Origin: Hyphomicrobium_A sp963728165
GTDB lineage: Bacteria > Pseudomonadota > Alphaproteobacteria > Rhizobiales > Hyphomicrobiaceae
DNA: 64,000 bases
Direction of reading: 5' to 3'
Assembly (NCBI GenBank): GCA_963728165.1
Contig: CAVSIY010000002.1
Location: forward strand, 682,001 to 746,000
Positions 34,712 through 44,728 of this stretch are shown in pieces (the first letter of the stretch is position 1; the number at the start of each line of letters is the position of its first letter). The notes beneath the pieces were generated by a model. It saw nothing but the letters and a program-made list of their open reading frames with translations, did no database searches and was not told the DNA's origin. The translations under genes and the position numbers were made by a program.

Positions 34712-36034
34712 ATGCCGCTCGACATGCTCACGATCACCGTCGTCTCCATTTCGGTGACGACAATCCTCGGCTTTGTTCTCATATTTTCATGGTCACGAGA
34801 CCCGTCGAGCCCGCTCACCGGCTGGTGGGGGCTCGCGCAGCTCGTCACGAGCGCCGGCATCGTCATCGCGCTCGTGGCCATACGCAGGAACGACACCGAT
34901 CTCCACGCCGTGGGACAAGCGTGGATGATCTTCGCGGCGGCGCTCATGTGGATGGCCGTTCGCCAGTTCGAAGGCCGCAAGATCCATCTCGTTTGGCTCA
35001 TCATTTGGCCCGCCGCCTTCCTCATCGCCGAGAGCCTCGGCTATCTGGAATCCTTCGACATTCGCCTCATACTGGCTTGCACCTTCCTCGCCGTCTTGAG
35101 CTTCGCGCCCGCTGCCGAGCTGTCGCGGGATGCGAGCGAGCCTTTGGTGTCGCGCTGGCCCACCGTCTTCCTTCTGGTCGCCACCGGCGTCGGGTACCTC
35201 ACGTGGCTGCCGTTGGCGCTCACCATGCCCGTCGGCGAGGTGAGCCTGGTCTTCGCCAGCCGCTGGTTTCCGGCGGTCATCCTCATTGCCACACTCGGTC
35301 GCATCGCGCTCGCCTTCGCCGTGCTGGCAATGGCGAAGGAGCGTCAGGAGCACAAGCAGCGCATGGACGCGCTCACCGATCCGCTGACCGGCCTGCCCAA
35401 TCGGCGCGCCTTGTTCGAGGCGGCGGCTAAGCTCAGCCAGCACAGCAAATACCTCAAAGGCGATCCCGTTTCGGTGCTCGTGTTCGATCTCGACCATTTC
35501 AAGCGGATCAACGACACCTTCGGGCACCGGCTGGGCGACCGCGTACTCCAACTCTTCGCGAGCACGCTGTCGCACAAGCTGCAGTCCGGCACCTTCGCCG
35601 GAAGGCTGGGCGGGGAGGAATTCGCGGCGATCCTGCCCGGCGCCAACCTCGAGACCGCCGCCCACACGGCAGAGACGATCCGCGCCACGTTCGCCACGTC
35701 GGCCGAGGTCATCGACGGCGAGCCGGTCGCGGGGACGGTCAGCGTCGGCGCTGCGTGTCACGACGACCTCGATTGCGATCTCAACACGCTTTTCCACCTG
35801 GCCGATGGCGCCCTTTATGCGGCCAAGAGCGCCGGGCGCAACCGCGTGGAGCTGCTTGGACCCCATGGCGTCGTCCGCACGCTCGATGCCGACGTGCTGG
35901 CGCGCTCGGCATTCTCCAAGCTCGATGGACACGACGGCGCCGCGACGTGGCGAAACATGCGCCGGTATCGGCGCTCTGGTGCACACGCGAGCTCGACTCC
36001 CCGCCCGCGACGCGGCGGTTCGCCGCTCTCCTGA
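34712..36034 (+). CDS. Membrane diguanylate cyclase (GGDEF), no RxxD site
   Basis: 440 residues. An N-terminal six-helix domain is related to that of the 8926-10143 cyclase, followed by a GGDEF domain beginning L-T-D-P-L-T-G-L-P-N-R-R with active site R-L-G-G-E-E-F. The position of the inhibitory RxxD reads L-Q-S-G, so this enzyme should lack classical product inhibition, unlike its paralogue. The C-terminal roughly 35 residues after the domain are low-complexity and basic. Confidence 0.92.
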   Translation: MPLDMLTITVVSISVTTILGFVLIFSWSRDPSSPLTGWWGLAQLVTSAGIVIALVAIRRNDTDLHAVGQAWMIFAAALMWMAVRQFEGRKIHLVWLIIWPAAFLIAESLGYLESFDIRLILACTFLAVLSFAPAAELSRDASEPLVSRWPTVFLLVATGVGYLTWLPLALTMPVGEVSLVFASRWFPAVILIATLGRIALAFAVLAMAKERQEHKQRMDALTDPLTGLPNRRALFEAAAKLSQHSKYLKGDPVSVLVFDLDHFKRINDTFGHRLGDRVLQLFASTLSHKLQSGTFAGRLGGEEFAAILPGANLETAAHTAETIRATFATSAEVIDGEPVAGTVSVGAACHDDLDCDLNTLFHLADGALYAAKSAGRNRVELLGPHGVVRTLDADVLARSAFSKLDGHDGAATWRNMRRYRRSGAHASSTPRPRRGGSPLS

Positions 36035-36177
36035 TCGCATCGGTCCGCGCCCAAGCACCGCGGCGGCGACAGGCAAGACATCCCCAACGGCTCGGCTAAG
36101 ATGTAAGCTATAGGACCGCTTTGCCGCGGACCAGTGCCGCTGCGCTCCTCACCCGCGCACCGACGCCGGAGGGGGAG

Positions 36178-36974
36178 ATGTTCGAGCTTGCGAAAAACGG
36201 CACGAGCGTCAGAACCGAGCTGCTCGCTGGTCTGACGACCTACATGACCATGGTCTAGGCGCCATCCTGATCGGCATTATCGCCGCTTACGCGGCCGGCC
36301 TCGCCCTCGGCCTGTCGGCGTTTGCCGGGGTTGCCGCGTGGCCACCCTCCGTGCTGCCGGTGCTGCTGCAGATGAATGTCGCCGGTGCACTCGATGTCGG
36401 TGTGGCGGCGATCGTCTTTACGTTCTTCTTCGTGGTGCTGTTCGACAACACCGGCACGCTGATCGGCGTGGCGCATGCCGCTGGGCTGATGCAGCCTGAC
36501 GGAACGGTGCCCCGCATCGGCAGAGCGCTTGCCGTCGATTCCACCGCGGCGATGGTGGGAGCGGCGCTCGGGACCTCGAGCACGACGAGCTATATCGAAA
36601 GCGCCGCGGGTGTGAAAGCCGGAGGCAGAACGGGGCTCGTCGCTGTTACCGTCGCCGCGCTGTTCCTCATCACGCTCTTCTTTGCGCCGCTGGCGGCTTC
36701 GGTCCCCGCCTTCGCCACCGCACCGGCGCTGGTCTTTGTCGGATGCCTGATGATGGGCGGCGTGCGCGACATCGACTTCGACGACGCCACCAAATCGGTC
36801 CCGGCGGCCGTGACGATCGTGTCCATGCCGCTGACCTATTCGATCGCGGACGGCATCGCCTTCGGGCTTGTGACATATGCCGGCATCAAGCTCGTAGCGG
36901 GGCGCTGGCGCGAGATTTCACCGGCCGTCGGGCTCCTCGCGGTCCTATTTGTCATCAAGTTCGCTTTTCTTTGA
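36178..36974 (+). pseudogene. Deleted AzgA-type purine permease (NCS2)
   Basis: ATG 36178 (after GGGGGAG) starts M-F-E-L-A-K-N-G-T and R-T-E-L-L-A-G-L-T-T-Y-M-T-M-V, the normal N-terminus of a hypoxanthine/guanine permease. It then hits TAG at 36256. In another frame immediately after, the C-terminal half resumes at A-I-L-I-G-I-I-A-A-Y-A-A-G-L and continues to 36974, including F-D-N-T-G-T-L-I-G-V. About 190 central residues are missing, so a deletion joined the two parts out of frame. Not functional. Confidence 0.88.
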
Positions 36975-36984
36975 ACGGGCGCCG

Positions 36985-37008
36985 GATCGATGCCCGGAGG
37001 GGCATCCC
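36985..37008 (+). other. Hairpin downstream of the permease remnant
   Basis: GATGCCC-GGAG-GGGCATC forms a 7-bp stem 15 nt after the remnant's stop, without a T-run. The rest of 36975-37153, upstream of the efflux operon, holds no recognised site. Confidence 0.45.
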
Positions 37009-37153
37009 GTGGGCTACGATCTGGGGCATCGGCGGCCTTTCGAGCCCCTTCGCGACGGCTTTTGCGTTCACCATGCGTTTTTGCGTCAGACGCCGCACAA
37101 ATGCCCACTTGCACCGTCTGATCTTGAGACCGGCCAGGGACAGGACCCATAAG

Positions 37154-38473
37154 GTGAAAAAGCTTTTCAAATCGGTACTTGCCATACTCGTTATCGGGGC
37201 CCTAACCGCCGGGGCGATCCACCTGACGACGGGCGGGGAGGAGCGCCATCGGGGGAGTCGCGGTGCAGGCCGCGCCGACGGTCCCGTGCCGGTCGTCGCC
37301 ACCCAGGCGCAGATCGCCGACGTACCGGTGTGGCTCGAAGGGGTGGGCACCGCCAAGGCCCGCAACACGGTCACCGTGCGCCCGCAGGTCGACGGCAAGA
37401 TCCTCACGATCAATTTCAAGGAAGGCCAGGACGTGAAGCGCGGCGATGTCCTGGCGCAGATCGATCCTGTCACCTACCAGGCGCAGCTCGACCAGGCCGT
37501 CGCCAAGAAGGCGCTCGATGAAGCGCTGCTCAACAATACAAAGCGCGATCTGGAGAGGTTCCTCAAGGTCGGCACGCTTGCGACCAGCCAGCAGCAGATC
37601 GACACGCAACGCGCGCTCGTCAAGCAGCAGGAAGCCCAATTGAAGTCCGACGATGCGGCCATCGAGAATGCACGCGCCTTCGTGGGGTACACCACCATCG
37701 TCGCGCCGATCGACGGACGCACCGGCTTGCGCCTCGTCGATGCCGGAAACCTCGTGCGCACCTCCGCCGATGCCGGCATCGTCGTCATCACCGAGGTGCG
37801 GCCCATCTCGGTGCTGTTCACGTTGCCCCAGCAGGATCTCCCCCAGATCAACAAGGCCCGCGCGGCAGGCACCCTCAACGTCGAGGCGCTGGATACCGAC
37901 AGTGACGCCGTGCTCGATCGCGGCACGCTCGAGGTCATCGACAACCAGGTGGATCAGGCAACGGGCACCATTCGCCTGAAGGCCGACTTCCCCAATGAAA
38001 CGCTGCAGCTCTGGCCCGGCCAGTTCGTCAACGCGCGGCTGCTCCTGAAGACGCTGCACGACGTCGTCGTGGTGCCGACAGCGGCGGTTCAGCGGGGCCC
38101 GGACGGGACCTTCGCCTACGTCGTCGGCGACGGCAGCAAGGTGAAGATGCGCGCCGTCAAGGTCGCCCAACAGAACGAGACCAGCTCCGTAATTGCCGAA
38201 GGCTTGAGCGCTTCCGACCTCGTGGTCACCGCCGGCTTCGCCCGCCTGAAGGATGACGCCGAGGTAAAGGTGAGCAAACCCGGCGAGGAGGGAAGCAGCA
38301 GCACTGCACCTTCCGCAAGTGCTCCGCAAGCCGGCGCCCCTGCGAGCGAGACGGCCTCCATCAGCCCCAGCGGGCAGGCTCAATCGGCCACCGAGGTCCA
38401 GAGCAAGCGCGGCGAAGGCCACAAGCACCGACATAAGCGGGAAGCCGACGCGGTTCGGGCCGTCGGACCATGA
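37154..38473 (+). CDS. mdtA: RND periplasmic adaptor (MdtA-like)
   Basis: 439 residues starting at GTG 37154. An N-terminal membrane anchor is followed by the lipoyl/hairpin adaptor fold: V-R-P-Q-V-D-G-K-I-L-T-I-N-F-K-E-G-Q-D-V-K-R-G-D-V-L split around a coiled-coil hairpin (about 110-170), then beta-barrel and membrane-proximal domains. A Ser/Ala/Lys-rich tail with a His/Lys cluster (H-K-H-R-H-K-R) follows. It links the two RND pumps to an outer-membrane channel not encoded here. It overlaps mdtB by ATGA. Confidence 0.92.
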   Translation: MKKLFKSVLAILVIGALTAGAIHLTTGGEERHRGSRGAGRADGPVPVVATQAQIADVPVWLEGVGTAKARNTVTVRPQVDGKILTINFKEGQDVKRGDVLAQIDPVTYQAQLDQAVAKKALDEALLNNTKRDLERFLKVGTLATSQQQIDTQRALVKQQEAQLKSDDAAIENARAFVGYTTIVAPIDGRTGLRLVDAGNLVRTSADAGIVVITEVRPISVLFTLPQQDLPQINKARAAGTLNVEALDTDSDAVLDRGTLEVIDNQVDQATGTIRLKADFPNETLQLWPGQFVNARLLLKTLHDVVVVPTAAVQRGPDGTFAYVVGDGSKVKMRAVKVAQQNETSSVIAEGLSASDLVVTAGFARLKDDAEVKVSKPGEEGSSSTAPSASAPQAGAPASETASISPSGQAQSATEVQSKRGEGHKHRHKREADAVRAVGP

Positions 38474-41400
38474 GTGTCTCCAGTCCCTTCATCAACCGGC
38501 CGATCGCAACCTCGCTTCTAGGCTTCGCCACTATCCTCGGCGGCGCCTTGGGCTACTTCTGGCTGCCAGTCTCGTCGCTGCCGCAGGTGGATTTCCCGAC
38601 GATCCAGGTCTCCACCCAGCTGCCCGGCGCCAATCCGCAGACGATGTCGACGCTGGTGACCGCGTCGTTGGAGCGTGAGCTCGGCCAGATCCCGGCGCTC
38701 GCCACCATGACGTCGACGAGCTCCTACGGCCTCAGCCAGATAACGCTGCAGTTCAATCTCGGCCGCGACATCGACGCAGCCGCCCAGGACGTGCAGTCGG
38801 CCATCAACGCGGCGGGCTCGACCTTGCCGCGCAACCTGCCCTATCCGCCGACGTACTCGAAGGTCAATCCGGCCGACGCTCCGATCGTCACGCTCGCGCT
38901 CACCTCCGACACGATCTCCATGCGCGACTTGAGCGACCTCGCCGACACGCTGATCGCCCAGCGCCTCAGCACGGTAACCGGCGTCGGCCACGTCTCGGTC
39001 GAAGGCGGGGTGCGGCCGGCGGTGCGCATCGAGGCCGACGTGTCACGTCTTGCCGGCTACGGCCTGAGCATGACAGATCTCAACAACGCCATCGTGGGCG
39101 CGAACGTCGCCGGCCCCAAGGGCTCGCTCGACGGCACGCACCAGTCCTACACGATCGCGGCCAACGACCAGATAGAATCGGCCGAGGCCTACCGCGACAT
39201 CATCGTCGCCTACCGCAACAACGCGCCGGTGCGCCTCAGGGACGTCGCCCAGGTGTCGGAAGGGCTGGAGAACGCCCGCGTTGGCGGCTGGAACAATGGC
39301 ACGCCCGCCGTCATCATCGACGTGCAGCGCCAGCCCGGCGCCAATGTGATCGAGACGGTCGATCGCCTCAAGGCGGAGCTGCCGCGGCTCGAGCGGGCGT
39401 TGCCCGCCGGCGCCAAGCTCACACTCGTGCACGACCGGACGGGCACCATCCGCGCCTCCATCAACGACGTACAGTTCACGCTGTGCCTGAGCGTCGCCCT
39501 CGTCGTCATGGTGGTGCTGATCTTCCTGCGCTCGGGCCGCGCCACAATCATCGCCGGCGTGGCGCTGCCGGTGTCGCTGATCGCCACCTTCGGCGTGATG
39601 TGGTTTTGCGGGTTCTCGCTCGACAACCTCTCTCTGATGGCACTCACCATCGGCACCGGCTTCGTCGTCGACGACGCCATCGTGATGATCGAGAACATCG
39701 TCCGCCATCTGGAGAAGGGGGCCCCGCCGCTGCGCGCCGCCCTCGATGGCGCCAGCGAAATCGGCTTCACCGTGATCTCGCTGACCCTGTCCTTGATCGC
39801 CGTCTTCATCCCGCTCTTGTTCATGACGGGGCTGGTCGGGCGCATGTTCAGCGAGTTCGCGCTGACCTTGACCATTGCCGTCGTCGTGTCGGCCATCGTC
39901 TCGCTGACGCTAACCCCCATGATGTGCGCCCAGCTTCTAAAGCGGGAGCCAGAGCGCAAGCGCGGCTTTATTGCGCGCGGGTTCAATTGGGGCATCGACG
40001 GCGTCGTCGAGGGCTATCGCCGGAGCCTGGAATGGGTGCTGCGCCACCAGCCGCTGACGCTTTTCGTTACCGCGCTGACGCTCGCAATCACCATCTGGCT
40101 CTATGTCATCGCGCCCAAGGGCTTCCTGCCGCCGCAGGATACCGGGCTCATCACCGCCATCATCGAGGCCGAGCCCCAGGTCTCCTTTGCGCAATTGAGC
40201 CGGCTGCAGCAGAGCGTGGCCGACGCGGTTCACGCCGATCCGGCGGTCGAAGCGGTCGTCTCCATCGTCGGCGTCGGAACGCTCAACCCCACGCCCAATC
40301 TCGCCAATCTCAAGATCACGCTGAAACCGCGCAAGGAGCGTAACCTGCTTACGGCCGACATCGTCGACCGGCTGACGCAGCGGGTCGCAAGCATTCCCGG
40401 CGTCACCGTCTACTTTCAGCCGGTGCAGGACGTCCAGATCGCGACGCGCACCAGCCGCGCCCAATATCAATATACGCTCGTCAGCACCAACGCCGACGAG
40501 GTGGCGGAGTGGTCGAAGCGGCTCGCCGCCGAGCTCCGTTCGGCAGGCGTGCTGCGTGACGTCAACCTGGAAACGCAGGAGGCCGGCCTGCGCACCCGCG
40601 TCGAGGTCGACCGCGAGACGGCCGGCCGGCTGGGCGTGACGGTGCAGGCGGTCAACGACGCCCTCAACGATGCCTTCGGCCAGCGCCAGGTGTCGACCAT
40701 CTACGCGCAGGCCAACCAATACAGGGTCGTGCTCGAGGCGATGGCGCAATACCGCAGCGATCCCTCGCGTTTGGCGCGCATCTACGTGCCGTCCTCCAAC
40801 GGCGCCCAGGTGCCGCTGACGGCGATTGCCAGAATCGAGCACACGACGGCGCCGCTTTCCGTGAGCCACCAGGACCAGTTTCCCTCCGAGACCATCAGCT
40901 TCAACTTAGGCCCGGGTGCCGCGCTGAGCGACGCCGTCGCCGCCGTCGCAGCGGCCGAGGACAAGATCGGCATGCCGGCCTCCGTCACCGGCAGCTTCTT
41001 CGGCGATGCCAACGAGTTCTCCAAATCGCTCGCCTCGCAGCCGTGGCTGATCCTCGCTGCGGTCGTCACCATCTACATCGTGCTGGGCGTGCTCTACGAG
41101 AGCTTCATCCACCCCTTCACGATCCTGTCGACGTTGCCGTCGGCCGGCATCGGGGCGCTGCTCGCGCTCCGGTACATGGGGCTCGATCTGTCGCTCGTGG
41201 CTCTGATCGGCATCGTGCTGTTGATGGGCATCGTCAAGAAGAACGCCATCATGATGATCGACTTCGCGCTCGATGCCGAGCGCGTGCGCGGCCTTGCCCC
41301 GCGCGAGTCCATCGTCGAGGCGGCCCTTCTGCGCTTCCGCCCCATCATGATGACGACGCTCGCCGCCCTCTTCGGCGCCCTGCCTCTGGCTCTGGAGACG

Positions 41401-41586
41401 GGCACCGGCTCGGAGCTGCGCAATCCGCTCGGCATCACCATCGTCGGCGGGCTCCTGTTGAGCCAGCTGCTCACGCTCTACACCACGCCCGTCATCTATC
41501 TCGCCATGGAGCGCCTGAAGGCGCGCCTCATGGGCCAGGGTCGGCCCGAGCAGATGAACGTGCACGCCAGAGAAGCAGCCGAGTAG
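38470..41586 (+). CDS. mdtB: RND efflux pump subunit (MdtB-like)
   Basis: 1038 residues with the 12-helix RND layout and two large periplasmic loops. It begins S-P-F-I-N-R-P-I-A-T-S-L-L. TM4 carries G-F-V-V-D-D-A-I-V-M-I-E-N with the paired Asp of the proton relay. The second half carries G-I-V-K-K-N-A-I-M-M-I-D with the conserved Lys. In E. coli MdtB and MdtC assemble as a heterotrimer exporting bile salts and other amphiphiles; by analogy this pair does the same. Confidence 0.93.
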   Translation: MSVSSPFINRPIATSLLGFATILGGALGYFWLPVSSLPQVDFPTIQVSTQLPGANPQTMSTLVTASLERELGQIPALATMTSTSSYGLSQITLQFNLGRDIDAAAQDVQSAINAAGSTLPRNLPYPPTYSKVNPADAPIVTLALTSDTISMRDLSDLADTLIAQRLSTVTGVGHVSVEGGVRPAVRIEADVSRLAGYGLSMTDLNNAIVGANVAGPKGSLDGTHQSYTIAANDQIESAEAYRDIIVAYRNNAPVRLRDVAQVSEGLENARVGGWNNGTPAVIIDVQRQPGANVIETVDRLKAELPRLERALPAGAKLTLVHDRTGTIRASINDVQFTLCLSVALVVMVVLIFLRSGRATIIAGVALPVSLIATFGVMWFCGFSLDNLSLMALTIGTGFVVDDAIVMIENIVRHLEKGAPPLRAALDGASEIGFTVISLTLSLIAVFIPLLFMTGLVGRMFSEFALTLTIAVVVSAIVSLTLTPMMCAQLLKREPERKRGFIARGFNWGIDGVVEGYRRSLEWVLRHQPLTLFVTALTLAITIWLYVIAPKGFLPPQDTGLITAIIEAEPQVSFAQLSRLQQSVADAVHADPAVEAVVSIVGVGTLNPTPNLANLKITLKPRKERNLLTADIVDRLTQRVASIPGVTVYFQPVQDVQIATRTSRAQYQYTLVSTNADEVAEWSKRLAAELRSAGVLRDVNLETQEAGLRTRVEVDRETAGRLGVTVQAVNDALNDAFGQRQVSTIYAQANQYRVVLEAMAQYRSDPSRLARIYVPSSNGAQVPLTAIARIEHTTAPLSVSHQDQFPSETISFNLGPGAALSDAVAAVAAAEDKIGMPASVTGSFFGDANEFSKSLASQPWLILAAVVTIYIVLGVLYESFIHPFTILSTLPSAGIGALLALRYMGLDLSLVALIGIVLLMGIVKKNAIMMIDFALDAERVRGLAPRESIVEAALLRFRPIMMTTLAALFGALPLALETGTGSELRNPLGITIVGGLLLSQLLTLYTTPVIYLAMERLKARLMGQGRPEQMNVHAREAAE

Positions 41587-41590
41587 ACCC

Positions 41591-44500
41591 ATGAGCTTCT
41601 CGGCCCCCTTCATCCTGCGGCCCATCGGAACGGCGCTTCTTGCCGCCGGGCTCTTCCTGTTGGGAGCTGCCGCCTATTTCGACCTGCCGGTCGCCAGCCT
41701 GCCGACCGTCGACTTCCCGACGCTGCGCGTGCAGGCGAGCCGCCCCGGCGCCGATCCCGAGACGATGGCCGCAACCATCGCGGCTCCGCTCGAACGGCGC
41801 CTCGGCGAGATTGCCGGCGTGACGGAGCTCACCTCGGTCAGCTCGCAGGGCTCGACCCGCATCGCCATCCAGTTCGACCTGAACCGCTCCATCGACGGCG
41901 CGGCGCGCGACGTGCAGGCTGCCCTCAACGCCGCGACCGCCGATCTGCCGAGCGACCTGCCGAAGGTGCCGACGTTCCGCAAGTACAATCCCTCGGCGTC
42001 GCCGGTGCTCATCCTGGCGATGACCTCCGACATTCTGTCGCCCAGCGCTCTCTATGACGCCGCCGACACCGTCGTCGCCCAGCGCATCTCGCAAGTCGAC
42101 GGGGTTGCAGAGGTCGATGTGAGCGGCGCCGAGCAGCCGGCCATCCGCGTGCGCGTCAACCCCACGCTGCTGGCCTCCATGGGGCTCAGCCTCGAGGAGG
42201 TCCGCAGCGCGATCGAGGCTGCGAACGCCGTAGGCCCGGTCGGCTCGGTGGAGGGAGACGCACGCCAGATCACGCTCGACACCAACGACCAGTTGCGCGA
42301 GCCGGCGGACTACGGCGCGATCGTGCTCAAGACCAGCGCCGGCAACGTGGTTCGCCTGTCGAGCGTCGCTTCGATCGAGCACGGCACCCGCAACACGCGC
42401 TCCGCCGCCATGTTCGATCGCCAGGCCGCCGTGCTGCTCATCATCCGCAAGCAGCCCGACGCCAACGTCATCGAGACGGTCGATCGCGTCAAAACTCTGC
42501 TCCCCGATCTGAAGCGCTGGATACCGGCTGGCATCGACATCACGGTGCTGTCGGACCGGACCGCCACGATCCGGGCGAGCGTCTTCGACATGCAGATCAC
42601 GCTTGGCCTCGCCGTCGCCTTGGTGATGATGGTCGTGTTCCTGTTTCTGCGCCGCGTGACGCCGACGGTCGCCGCCGGCATCACGGTGCCGCTCTCCTTG
42701 GCCGGCACCTGCGCGGCCATGTGGGCGCTCGGGTACTCGATCAACAACCTCACGCTGATGGCCTTTGCCATCGCTGTCGGTTTCGTCGTCGACGACGCCA
42801 TCGTCATGATCGAGAACGTCTATCGCAAGCTCGAGGCCGGCATGACCCCGATGACAGCCGCGCTGCAAGGCGCCCGCCAGATCGGGTTCACGGTATTGTC
42901 GATCAGCATCTCGCTGATTGCTGCCTTCATTCCGGTGCTGTTCATGAGCGGCATCGTCGGCCGGCTCTTGCGCGAGTTCTCGGTGACGCTTGCCGTGGCG
43001 ATTGCCGTGTCGCTCGTCGTCTCGCTATCGATCACGCCCATGATCTGCGCCCACTTCCTCAGGCTCGACCCCAACGCGCGCGCAAACCGGCTCGATCGTG
43101 TCGTCGAGGGAGTCCTCGGCTGGCTGCTGAAAGGCTACGCGCGCACGCTCACCGTGGCGCTGCGCCACCAGGCCGTGATGCTGTTCTCCCTCATCTGTGT
43201 GGTCGTGCTGACGGTCCACCTCTACGTGCAGACGCCGAAAGGATTCTTCCCCGAGGACGATACGGGCTTGATCATCACCTCCACCAAGGCCGCTGGCGAT
43301 ATCTCCTTCGATGCGATGGTCAAGCTGCAGAAGGCTGCTCTCGACGTCATCCTGAGCGACCCGGGAGTCCAGCATGTCGGCTCCTCGGTCGGCGCCTCGG
43401 GATTCAATGCCTCGGTCAACCACGGGCGCATGTACGTCAATTTGAAGCCTCTGGGTGAGCGCGGCGGCGTCACGACCGCAAAGGTCATCAACCGGCTGCG
43501 TGGCGAGCTCGCCTCCATCCACGGTCTGGAAGTGAGAATGTACCCCTCGCGCGACATTCGCGTCGGCGCCCGCCAAGGCGATTCCGAGTACCAGTACACG
43601 CTGTGGGATCCCGACCTCACAGAGCTCTACGCCTGGGTGCCGAAGGTGTTCGAGCGCATGAAGAGCATCCCAGAGCTCGTCGACGTGTCCAACGACCGCG
43701 AGGAAGGCGGACTGCAGCTCGATGTGAAGATCGATCGCGACGCGGCCGCACGCCTCGGGGTCAAAATCACCGACATCGATAACGCGCTCAACAATTCTTT
43801 CTCTCAGCGCCAGATCTCGACCATCTATGCCCAGCGCAACCAATACCAGGTGATCCTCGAGGTCGACCCGAGGCTGCAACGCGATCCCTCTGACCTCGAG
43901 CACATCTACGTGCCGTCCGGCAGCGGCGCGCAAGTGCCACTGATGAGCGTGATCCACCTTGAAAAAGGCCTGTCGCCGCTGGTCGTAAACCACCAGGGAC
44001 CATTTCCAGCGGTCACCATTTCCTATGGACTTGCGCCGGGCGCCACGCTCGATGGGGCGCTCGCTGCTATCGACCAAGCCATGGCCGAGTTGCATACGCC
44101 GCCCGGCTTGCGCGGCGAGGCCGCCGGTGACGCCCGCGCCTTTGCCGAGCAGGCCTCGCAGCAGCCGCTCCTCATCCTTGCCGCGCTGCTCGCCGTCTAC
44201 ATCGTGCTGGGCGTGCTCTACGAGAGCTTAGCGCATCCGCTGACCATCATCTCCACGCTGCCCTCGGCCGGGCTGGGCGCGCTGCTCGCCCTGCGCGTAG
44301 CTCACATGGAGCTGTCGATGACGGCGCTGATCGGCGTCATCCTGCTCATCGGCATCGTGAAGAAGAACGGCATCATGCTCGTCGACTTCGCGCTCGAAGG
44401 CGAGCGCGAGCGCGGCCTCAAGCCGGCGCCGGCAATCTACGAAGCGTGCATCGTCCGCTTCCGCCCCATCCTGATGACGACGATGGCAGCCCTGCTCGGC

Positions 44501-44722
44501 GCGCTTCCGCTGGCGCTTGCCGTGGGGCCCGGCTCCGACATCAGGCGCCCGCTCGGGATCACGATCATCGGCGGACTGATCGTCTCGCAGATCCTGACGC
44601 TCTATACGACGCCCGTGATCTATCTCCTGCTCGACAGGCTGCACCGTCGCCTCGGCAGCGCCCCACCGGCCGCTGCAGAGCAAGCGCCGCAAGCCGCGCT
44701 CGAGGCAACGGACGGCCGTTAA
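41591..44722 (+). CDS. mdtC: RND efflux pump subunit (MdtC-like)
   Basis: 1043 residues, second pump subunit of the operon, starting 4 nt after mdtB. It has G-F-V-V-D-D-A-I-V-M-I-E-N-V in TM4 and G-I-V-K-K-N-G-I-M-L-V-D in the second half, and ends with an Ala/Glu-rich tail. No frameshift is seen. The next gene cluster is convergent, only 6 nt from the stop. Confidence 0.93.
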   Translation: MSFSAPFILRPIGTALLAAGLFLLGAAAYFDLPVASLPTVDFPTLRVQASRPGADPETMAATIAAPLERRLGEIAGVTELTSVSSQGSTRIAIQFDLNRSIDGAARDVQAALNAATADLPSDLPKVPTFRKYNPSASPVLILAMTSDILSPSALYDAADTVVAQRISQVDGVAEVDVSGAEQPAIRVRVNPTLLASMGLSLEEVRSAIEAANAVGPVGSVEGDARQITLDTNDQLREPADYGAIVLKTSAGNVVRLSSVASIEHGTRNTRSAAMFDRQAAVLLIIRKQPDANVIETVDRVKTLLPDLKRWIPAGIDITVLSDRTATIRASVFDMQITLGLAVALVMMVVFLFLRRVTPTVAAGITVPLSLAGTCAAMWALGYSINNLTLMAFAIAVGFVVDDAIVMIENVYRKLEAGMTPMTAALQGARQIGFTVLSISISLIAAFIPVLFMSGIVGRLLREFSVTLAVAIAVSLVVSLSITPMICAHFLRLDPNARANRLDRVVEGVLGWLLKGYARTLTVALRHQAVMLFSLICVVVLTVHLYVQTPKGFFPEDDTGLIITSTKAAGDISFDAMVKLQKAALDVILSDPGVQHVGSSVGASGFNASVNHGRMYVNLKPLGERGGVTTAKVINRLRGELASIHGLEVRMYPSRDIRVGARQGDSEYQYTLWDPDLTELYAWVPKVFERMKSIPELVDVSNDREEGGLQLDVKIDRDAAARLGVKITDIDNALNNSFSQRQISTIYAQRNQYQVILEVDPRLQRDPSDLEHIYVPSGSGAQVPLMSVIHLEKGLSPLVVNHQGPFPAVTISYGLAPGATLDGALAAIDQAMAELHTPPGLRGEAAGDARAFAEQASQQPLLILAALLAVYIVLGVLYESLAHPLTIISTLPSAGLGALLALRVAHMELSMTALIGVILLIGIVKKNGIMLVDFALEGERERGLKPAPAIYEACIVRFRPILMTTMAALLGALPLALAVGPGSDIRRPLGITIIGGLIVSQILTLYTTPVIYLLLDRLHRRLGSAPPAAAEQAPQAALEATDGR

Positions 44723-44728
44723 GTCGCT

